Shown: piece by piece, positions 1 to 4,480 of the stretch
Layout: every line of letters starts with the position of its first letter
How positions within the stretch are numbered: the stretch's first letter is position 1
Source: a bacterium
GTDB taxonomy: Bacteria > Bacillota_I > Bacilli_A > RFN20 > CAG-826
DNA length: 5,427 bases
Assembly (NCBI GenBank): GCA_019421105.1
Contig: JAHZFY010000073.1
Span: forward strand, 1-5,427
Direction: 5' to 3'
Notes under the pieces: model-generated
What the model was told of the DNA's origin: nothing
What the model saw: the letters and a program-made list of their open reading frames with translations, nothing else
Database searches by the model: none
Made by a program: the position numbers and the translations under genes

Positions 1-93
1 TTCTTGGATGGTACCTGCCTTATTGACTTGACGTTTAAATCTACGTAAAGCTTCATCTAAGGATTCACCTTCGCGAACTACTGTTTTTGGCAT
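1..93 (-). CDS. rpsU: 30S ribosomal protein S21 (bS21), 3' end off window
   Basis: The minus strand reads from an ATG at 93 into MPKTVVREGESLDEALRRF and continues to the window edge. This is the unmistakable N-terminus of bS21, a small basic protein of the 30S subunit platform that sits near the anti-Shine-Dalgarno end of 16S rRNA. Only 31 codons are visible; the family usually has about 57 to 70 residues, so the gene runs off the window and its stop is unseen. The start is fixed by a near-perfect Shine-Dalgarno sequence six bases upstream. It has its own promoter directly behind deoC, so it need not depend on deoC transcription. Proximity to rsmE and mtaB matches the usual Bacilli neighbourhood. 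Identity is secure from sequence, although partial. Confidence 0.95.
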   Translation of the reverse strand, partial: MPKTVVREGESLDEALRRFKRQVNKAGTIQE

Positions 94-99
94 CGATAT

Positions 100-110
100 C
101 CACCTCCTTA
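100..110 (-). promoter_or_regulatory. Strong Shine-Dalgarno of rpsU
   Basis: The minus strand carries TAAGGAGGTGG, with a six-base gap to the rpsU ATG. It complements almost the whole anti-Shine-Dalgarno tail of 16S rRNA. It is clearly stronger than the sites of the neighbouring genes (for example AAAGAGGT for deoC or AGGTAAG for the gene starting at 4425). This fits a highly expressed ribosomal protein. Confidence 0.85.
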
Positions 111-127
111 CTTAAATCGCAAAAATA

Positions 128-156
128 ATTATATATAAAGGATATATAAATTACAA
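128..156 (-). promoter_or_regulatory. Sigma-A type promoter of rpsU
   Basis: On the minus strand a -35 box TTGTAA (151-156) and a perfect -10 box TATAAT (128-133) are separated by exactly 17 bases. The predicted transcript start is near 121, giving a leader of about 28 nt that holds the Shine-Dalgarno sequence. The -35 box abuts the deoC stop codon, so the short deoC-rpsU gap is nearly all promoter and leader. I see no terminator for deoC here, so deoC transcripts may also run into rpsU. Confidence 0.75.
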
Positions 157-807
157 CTATTTATTTTCTCCTTCAATAATTTTAACACTACTAGATGCAC
201 CAATTCTTGATGCTCCAGCTTCGATCATTGACATTGCTTCCTCATATGTGTGAACACCACCACTAGCTTTAACGCCCATATGAGAGCCTACTGTTTTTCT
301 CATCAAAGCTATATCTTCAGCTTTTGCTCCACCTTTTGAAAAACCAGTAGAAGTTTTAACATAATCAGCTCCGGCTGATTTTGCTAATAAACATGCTCTT
401 TGTTTTTCTTCGTCGGTAAGCAAACATGTTTCAATAATAACTTTTAGCAAAACGTCACCACAAGCATGTTTAACCATCCTGATTTCATCTTCGACATATT
501 TATCGTTTTTTGCTTTCAACATGCCTACATTAATGACCATGTCAATTTCAGTCGCACCTAATTTGATACATAATTTTGCTTCATCTGCCTTAGTTTCAGG
601 TAGATTCATGCCTAAAGGAAAACCTACAACAGTGCAAACTTTAACATCGCTATCTTTTAATAAATTATATGCTAATGGAACATAAGCAGGATTTACACAA
701 ACTGACATAAAATCATATTCTTTTGCTTCTAAACATAATTTTTCAACATCGCTTGGAGTTGCATCTTGTTTTAAGATGGTGTGATCAATGTATTTGTTTA
801 ATTTCAT
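157..807 (-). CDS. deoC: Deoxyribose-phosphate aldolase (DERA)
   Basis: DeoC is a cytosolic class I aldolase that reversibly cleaves 2-deoxy-D-ribose 5-phosphate into glyceraldehyde 3-phosphate and acetaldehyde, the last step of deoxynucleoside salvage. The 216-aa product is close to the usual length of short Bacilli-type enzymes. Active-site landmarks are visible: the Schiff-base lysine K151 in VKTSTGF, the second lysine K180 in GVKASGGV, the acid D89 in ATEIDMVINVG, and LKVIIET at 121-127. An N-terminal DHTILK precedes the TIM barrel. The ATG at 807 has AAAGAGGT a few bases upstream, and the stop is TAG. It lies between rpmF and rpsU rather than with the usual deo genes (pdp, cdd, nucleoside transporters). 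The only obvious signal just upstream is the rpmF terminator, so it may be expressed by read-through. No DeoR-type operator was recognised. Function is secure from the catalytic motifs. Confidence 0.96.
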   Translation of the reverse strand: MKLNKYIDHTILKQDATPSDVEKLCLEAKEYDFMSVCVNPAYVPLAYNLLKDSDVKVCTVVGFPLGMNLPETKADEAKLCIKLGATEIDMVINVGMLKAKNDKYVEDEIRMVKHACGDVLLKVIIETCLLTDEEKQRACLLAKSAGADYVKTSTGFSKGGAKAEDIALMRKTVGSHMGVKASGGVHTYEEAMSMIEAGASRIGASSSVKIIEGENK

Positions 808-834
808 AATAATTACCTCTTTTATAATTTTAAT

Positions 835-864
835 AAAAAAATAACCGTTTGTTAACGGCTATTT
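835..864 (-). terminator. Intrinsic terminator after rpmF
   Basis: In minus-strand RNA the sequence AAUAGCCGUU, loop AACA, AACGGUUAUU folds into a continuous stem of about 11 bp. It includes one G-U pair, begins inside the rpmF stop codon, and is followed at once by a run of six or more U. This is a standard Rho-independent terminator for the rpmF transcript. It lies only about 28 to 30 bases before the deoC start. Confidence 0.8.
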
Positions 865-1135
865 ATTTTGAAGTTTCTTCTTTTGCTTTTTTTGTGGCTT
901 TTTTAACAGATTTTTTACCAGTTGCTTCTTGTTTTTTAACTTCAGCAGAAGTTTGGTATTTTCCATTAACTAAAACTTGTTTTCCATCATAGTAACCGCA
1001 AGTTGGACAAACACGATGTGATTTTGTCATTGCGCCACAATTTGGACAAGTAACTAAGCCAGTGACATTTAACTTAAAGTGAGTTCTTCTTAATCTTTTT
1101 GTTCTTTTTGAAGTTCTACGGAATGGGACTGCCAT
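863..1135 (-). CDS. rpmF: 50S ribosomal protein L32 (bL32) with Lys-rich C-terminal tail
   Basis: The N-terminus MAVPFRRTSKRTKRLRRTH is the bL32 signature. A zinc ribbon follows with cysteines at 30, 33, 43 and 46 (CPNC and CPTC), so this is the zinc-binding C+ form, including the conserved CGYYDGK after the second pair. bL32 is a small protein of the large ribosomal subunit. The usual length is about 57 to 65 residues, whereas this one has 90. Roughly the last 30 (after YQTSAE) form a low-complexity tail rich in Lys, Ala, Glu and Thr. The ATG at 1135 is supported by AAAGGAGA about nine bases upstream and by the family N-terminus; the stop is TAA. It appears to be a single-gene unit with its own promoter (1169-1197) and terminator (835-864). 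Identity is secure; the role of the tail is unknown. Confidence 0.96.
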   Translation of the reverse strand: MAVPFRRTSKRTKRLRRTHFKLNVTGLVTCPNCGAMTKSHRVCPTCGYYDGKQVLVNGKYQTSAEVKKQEATGKKSVKKATKKAKEETSK

Positions 1136-1168
1136 AATTAATAATCTCCTTTGCTAATTACCTGTCAT

Positions 1169-1197
1169 ATTATAAAAATAATACTAGCGAAAGTCAA
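1169..1197 (-). promoter_or_regulatory. Sigma-A type promoter of rpmF
   Basis: The minus strand has -35 TTGACT (1192-1197) and a perfect -10 TATAAT (1169-1174) with a 17-base spacer, five of six and six of six matches to consensus. Transcription should begin near 1162 and give a leader of about 27 nt with the AAAGGAGA ribosome-binding site at 1145-1152. This is the strongest promoter visible in the window, as expected for a ribosomal protein gene. Confidence 0.85.
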
Positions 1198-1200
1198 ATA

Positions 1201-1221
1201 TTTTTAGACAAGTTCTAAAAA
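1201..1221 (-). terminator. Weak AT-rich hairpin between mtaB and rpmF
   Basis: TTTTTAGA (1201-1208) and TCTAAAAA (1214-1221) form an 8-bp inverted repeat with a five-base loop, just past the mtaB stop at 1245 and directly before the rpmF promoter. In minus-strand RNA it is followed by UAUUU rather than a solid U run, and the stem has only two G-C pairs. It may help end the mtaB transcript, but no convincing terminator is present, so read-through into rpmF is possible. Confidence 0.3.
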
Positions 1222-1244
1222 AAATGAAATTAGTTAGAATGATA

Positions 1245-2504
1245 CTATATTTTTACTTTAATAATTGTATTGACCATATCTTTGCTACCAGGTATAGTCA
1301 AATTAATATAATTTGACGTGTGTCCTTTTACCGTTTTTTTATCGTCGTCGTATGATTCAATTAAAACATCCAACGTTTTTCCTTCATTTTCTTTTAAAAA
1401 TTTTTCATATCATTCATCAGATAACTCTCTAAGTTTTTTTGCTCTTTGCTTTTTGATTTCAGGCAAAACTTGTCCATCCATCTTACTGGCTTTTGTTCCT
1501 TCTCTTATAGAATATGGGAAAACATGAAGTTGAGCAAAACCAGCTTTTTTAATAAACTCATATGTTTCATTAAATAAATCATCAGTTTCACCAGGAAATC
1601 CGACTATTACATCAGTAGTAATGGCAATATCTTTGCATTCTTTTTTTAGTTTTGTAATTTTTTCTAAAAACTTATCTTTATCATAATGGCGGTTCATTAA
1701 TTTTAAAATGGTTTCGCTGCCACTTTGCAAAGGAATATGAATATGATGGGCTAAGTTGTCTTTTGTCTTATATAGTTTTATTAAACGATCATCAATTTCG
1801 CTTGCCTCTATCGAAGAAATTGTTAATCGCTTTAACCCATCAATATTAGTTAGAGCATCAACAACATCGTAAAAACTATATTCTTTTAAATCTTTTCCAT
1901 ATCCGCCGACATGAATTCCAGTTAAAACAATTTCTTTAAAACCTTGTCGTACAATTTCGTTAGCTTCTTTTAAAATTTGTTGAAAAGATCTAGACCTAAC
2001 TCTGCCTCTTAAATATGGAATAATACAATAAGAACAAAAATTATCACACCCATCTTGAATTTTTAAATATGCTCTTACATTTTCACTATATGCGGTTTGA
2101 CATATTTCTTCATAATCAAACTTTGAAGTATTATCTTGAGTCAAATCTATTCTTATGCGATCTTTTTTATAAGTTTCAATCAAGTCAAAAAGTTTATCCT
2201 TGTTAGAATTACCTACAATAATATCAGCCTTTAAATCATCGTAAATAAATTTATGTGCCTTTTGAGCATAGCAACCCATAACAACTATAATGGAATCAGG
2301 ATGGTTATTTTTAAAACTACGGATGTGTTGTCTAGATTTTTGATCTGCTGTCGAAGTAACAGAACAAGTGTTTATGATGATGATTTCTGGATCTTCGCTG
2401 TTTAATACATAACCTGCATTTATCAATTTTGATTTTATTGCACTGCATTCATATGCATTTACCTTACACCCCAATGAATGAACATAAAAACTATTTTTTT
2501 TCAT
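1245..2504 (-). CDS. mtaB: tRNA N6-threonylcarbamoyladenosine (t6A37) methylthiotransferase MtaB, with in-frame TGA at 1410-1412
   Basis: MtaB is a radical-SAM methylthiotransferase that converts t6A37 to ms2t6A37 in ANN-decoding tRNAs. The N-terminal methylthiotransferase domain carries the first iron-sulfur cluster cysteines C13 (LGCKVN), C47 (NTCSVT) and C78 (MGCYA). The radical-SAM motif is C153-x3-C157-x2-C160 in DGCDNFCSYCIIPYLRGR. Other core motifs are EIVLTGIHVGGYG (191-203), HIPLQSGS (256-263) and DVIVGFPGET (298-307). At codon 365 the frame meets TGA just after ELSDE. Read as Trp, it continues WYEKFLKENEGKTLDVLIE and on to a TAG, giving 419 aa and restoring the C-terminal TRAM-like domain. 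With the standard code the product is 364 aa (1410-2504) and lacks that domain. The ATG at 2504 follows AAAGGA (2513-2518) and overlaps the upstream gene by 14 bases. Identity is secure; the C-terminal end depends on the genetic code, and a recent nonsense mutation remains possible. Confidence 0.88.
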
Positions 2505-3270
2505 ATACTATTTCCTTTGATAAGATAACATACATCTTCTCAGATATAAAATTATTTTCATGAAGTGCATTTATGAAATCTTTTTTGCTATTTGAAAAAT
2601 ATGCATGCATTAAAGGCCTTAATCTTTCAAGCATATGATTGCACATCGGCTTTAGTATATATTTATCGAATAATACAATTTTATTATCTAATCGACCTTG
2701 TGAATTGATGATATAGACCGTATTTGTGTCATAATTTAAGAAAGCGGTTTCTTTTCCATTAGATGATATTTTTATCAATCTTGTAAAATATGAGTCAAAT
2801 AAATTTGGTCCATAAACATCAAATAGATCGATAATCAATTCATAGTAATCACTTCTTAAGAGCGTGTAAGGGTACATGTATAATTTTTCAGGGTTTTTAC
2901 TATAAACAATATTCAAAGGCAAAGCAAAAATTGGTATATATACCTTATTTTTATTTAAATTTAAATAAGGTAAATCATTAATTTTTTCTTTTAAAATGTT
3001 AACTAATCTACCCTTTTCTAATTTTTCAATTTCATATTCTTGAGCAATTTCATCAATCTGTTTTTCGATAAAAAGTTTATTTAAGTATGACTGAATAACA
3101 ATATTTGCCCTGATAATATCAAATTCATTGTCTTCAATGTTTCCTAAAAATTCAAAACGAGGAACATTTACTAATAATTCTCTATTTTTAATAAAAAAAG
3201 AATAGTCTTCACTATTTTCAAAAGAAGGTCTTCTTTTTTTCTTTTTATCTAAAATTTCAAAAATTGTCAT
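2491..3270 (-). CDS. Uncharacterised 259-aa protein between rsmE and mtaB
   Basis: I do not recognise this protein. It starts MTIFEILDKKKKRRPSF, with a basic cluster at residues 9-14. It then has a mixed, charged sequence rich in Ile, Leu, Asn, Lys and Tyr, with no Trp, a single Cys (210), no signal peptide and no clear membrane segment, so it is probably cytosolic. The stretch at about 55-100 is heptad-like and charged and could be helical. The central part (about 110-165) is rich in Tyr, Phe and Pro (VYIPIFALPLNIVYS, YMYPYTLL). No catalytic signature is evident. The ATG at 3270 has GGAG seven bases upstream inside rsmE. The gene overlaps the rsmE end and overlaps mtaB by 14 bases, ending in TAG. 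That packing says it is a real, co-translated operon member, and a link to RNA modification or ribosome function is only a guess from position. A conserved but lineage-restricted protein is the likeliest case. Confidence 0.8.
   Translation of the reverse strand: MTIFEILDKKKKRRPSFENSEDYSFFIKNRELLVNVPRFEFLGNIEDNEFDIIRANIVIQSYLNKLFIEKQIDEIAQEYEIEKLEKGRLVNILKEKINDLPYLNLNKNKVYIPIFALPLNIVYSKNPEKLYMYPYTLLRSDYYELIIDLFDVYGPNLFDSYFTRLIKISSNGKETAFLNYDTNTVYIINSQGRLDNKIVLFDKYILKPMCNHMLERLRPLMHAYFSNSKKDFINALHENNFISEKMYVILSKEIVYEKK
2941..2972. repeat. 10-bp perfect inverted repeat inside the 259-aa gene
   Basis: TACCTTATTT (2941-2950) and AAATAAGGTA (2963-2972) are exact inverted repeats around a 12-base AT-only centre. 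They could form a hairpin in the mRNA at about codons 100-110, but there is no adjacent U run and the low complexity makes chance plausible. Confidence 0.35.
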
Positions 3271-3988
3271 TTTTGCTCTCCAAAATAAAACTCAATTGAG
3301 CAAGACAGGCAATAGCGGCTGTTTCGCTTCTTAAAATGCGACTACCTAATGAAATATTTTTAAATCCTAATTTATTGACGTGTTCTACCTCTTTTGGATC
3401 AAATCCACCTTCAGGACCAATCAATATAGAAATAGATTCATTCTCCTTGATTTCATTAAAATAGTTAAACGTAGTATCTTGCTTACCTTTATTTAACTCG
3501 TATGCGATAAAATTATGGTCTTTAAGACTAGTTATATTTAAATCTCTTAAATCATAAACACCTTTTATGGTAGGAATAAACAAACGATGTGATTGTTCTG
3601 CCGCTCCTTTAATTATTTGTTGAAATCTATTTAATTTTTTATCGACATCTTTAAAAGTTACTATCGTTCGTTTTGAGTTTAATAAAACAATGGAGTTAAC
3701 GCCTAATTCGACAGCTTTTTGAATTACTAAATCTAATTTTTCACCTTTGACAAGACAATAATATAAAGTAATGTCATTTTTTAGTTCGCTTTCATCCGCA
3801 ATTTCATTTTCAATGATTGCATTTAATGGATTTAAAGATGTTATTCTAGCAATATAAAGTTTTTTATCAAAAACAACTTCAACTCTATCATTAGTTTTCA
3901 TTCTTAAAACATTTAAAATATGGTGAGCATCCTCTTTTTTAAATTGGACGACTCCATGATTTAATTCATCGATAAAATATCTTTGCAT
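3245..3988 (-). CDS. rsmE: 16S rRNA (uracil(1498)-N(3))-methyltransferase RsmE
   Basis: RsmE is a cytosolic SPOUT-fold enzyme that uses S-adenosylmethionine to methylate N3 of U1498 in 16S rRNA. The order of motifs is typical: N-terminal MQRYFID and HHILNVLRM (22-30) of the PUA-like RNA-binding domain, KGEKLDLVIQKAVELGV (81-97), AAEQSHR (129-135), and the SAM-binding knot with IGPEGGF (190-196) and LGSRILRSETAAI (214-226). The standard-code product is 243 aa, ending at a TGA at 3257-3259. If TGA is Trp, as mtaB suggests, three more codons follow and the protein is 247 aa, ending in TAA at 3245-3247. Both lengths suit the family. The ATG at 3988 shares its A with the TAA of the upstream gene (TAATG), and AAAGGAG lies about 13 bases upstream. 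This points to translational coupling. The 3' end overlaps the next gene by 14 or 26 bases. The prmA gene that often precedes rsmE in Bacilli is absent. Confidence 0.94.
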
Positions 3989-4425
3989 TACCTAATAAAC
4001 TCTCCTTTACCATCTTTTAAATCTGTTTTAGTTATTAAAACAATACTTAAAACAATGTTGCATACAAACAATAATGAAATACTTAAAATGGTTGAAACGA
4101 TGATATCGATTTTCCCTAAGAAAAATAATGCTGAAAAAATCGCTCCACAACACATCAAGTTGATAATAGACCAAATAATTGCGGTCATAATGTATCTTAA
4201 ATAATAAAAAGGAGCGCCAGTAAATCCAAAAAGCAAGGAAAGAATAAAGATAATTTTTTTTGATTTAGGTTTGTAATTTTTAATTTCTTTGACTGTTTCT
4301 ATTTCAGTTGTTATTTCATTGGTATCTGTATTTATGCCTAAAAAAGGGTCTTTAACCCCGCATATTGGACACATGTCCTTATCAAATCGAGAAAGTCTAG
4401 ATCCACAATTACGACAGTTTGGCAT
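3988..4425 (-). CDS. Zinc-ribbon membrane protein (possible TM2-like), function unknown
   Basis: The 145-aa product begins with a compact zinc ribbon, cysteines at 4, 7, 19 and 22 (CRNC and CPIC). A polar linker (about 25-55) follows, then three hydrophobic segments at roughly 57-76, 79-104 and 107-132 and a short charged tail. The first pair with FGFTGAPFYYLRY between them loosely resembles the TM2 domain, a two-helix module with a short G/F/Y-rich turn, but the match is partial and I would not name it on that basis. It is probably an inner-membrane protein with the ribbon on the cytosolic side. The ATG at 4425 has AGGTAAG close upstream. Its TAA overlaps the rsmE ATG by one base, so it appears to be the first gene of the rsmE cluster. 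It contains one Trp, encoded by TGG. It is real on packing and composition, but its function is unknown. Confidence 0.82.
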   Translation of the reverse strand: MPNCRNCGSRLSRFDKDMCPICGVKDPFLGINTDTNEITTEIETVKEIKNYKPKSKKIIFILSLLFGFTGAPFYYLRYIMTAIIWSIINLMCCGAIFSALFFLGKIDIIVSTILSISLLFVCNIVLSIVLITKTDLKDGKGEFIR

Positions 4426-4447
4426 ACTTACCTAATCATATTACCAC

Positions 4448-4480
4448 TTTTGATTAATAATTTATATTAATAAGTCAAAA
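4448..4480. repeat. Imperfect inverted repeat filling the intergenic gap
   Basis: TTTTGA (4448-4453) and TCAAAA (4475-4480) bracket arms that pair imperfectly across an AT-only centre, with one bulge and about one mismatch pair. The 33-base element occupies most of the 55-base gap and abuts the TAA of the DUF2804 gene. In minus-strand RNA it is followed by GUGG, not a U run, so it is not a canonical terminator. It might act as an mRNA 3'-end stabiliser, or be chance in AT-rich DNA. Confidence 0.4.

Noticed and set aside
1245..1412. mtaB as a pseudogene with a detached 3' fragment
   Set aside because: The frame after the TGA is intact, in register and family-like, and no other lesion is visible. 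UGA-Trp decoding is the simpler reading, although a single recent nonsense mutation cannot be excluded from this window.
1318..1527. Plus-strand reading frame of 69 codons
   Set aside because: It lies antisense to the mtaB 3' region. Its peptide is a low-complexity Ser/Phe-rich string with no family resemblance or ribosome-binding site.
3983..4204. Plus-strand reading frame of 73 codons
   Set aside because: It is antisense to the membrane-segment part of the zinc-ribbon gene, with no recognisable motif or upstream ribosome-binding site.
4473..4478. TTGACT on the minus strand as a -35 box for the zinc-ribbon/rsmE cluster
   Set aside because: No -10-like hexamer lies 16 to 18 bases downstream. 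The nearest TAATAT is about 29 bases away and too close to the start codon, so I did not call a promoter.
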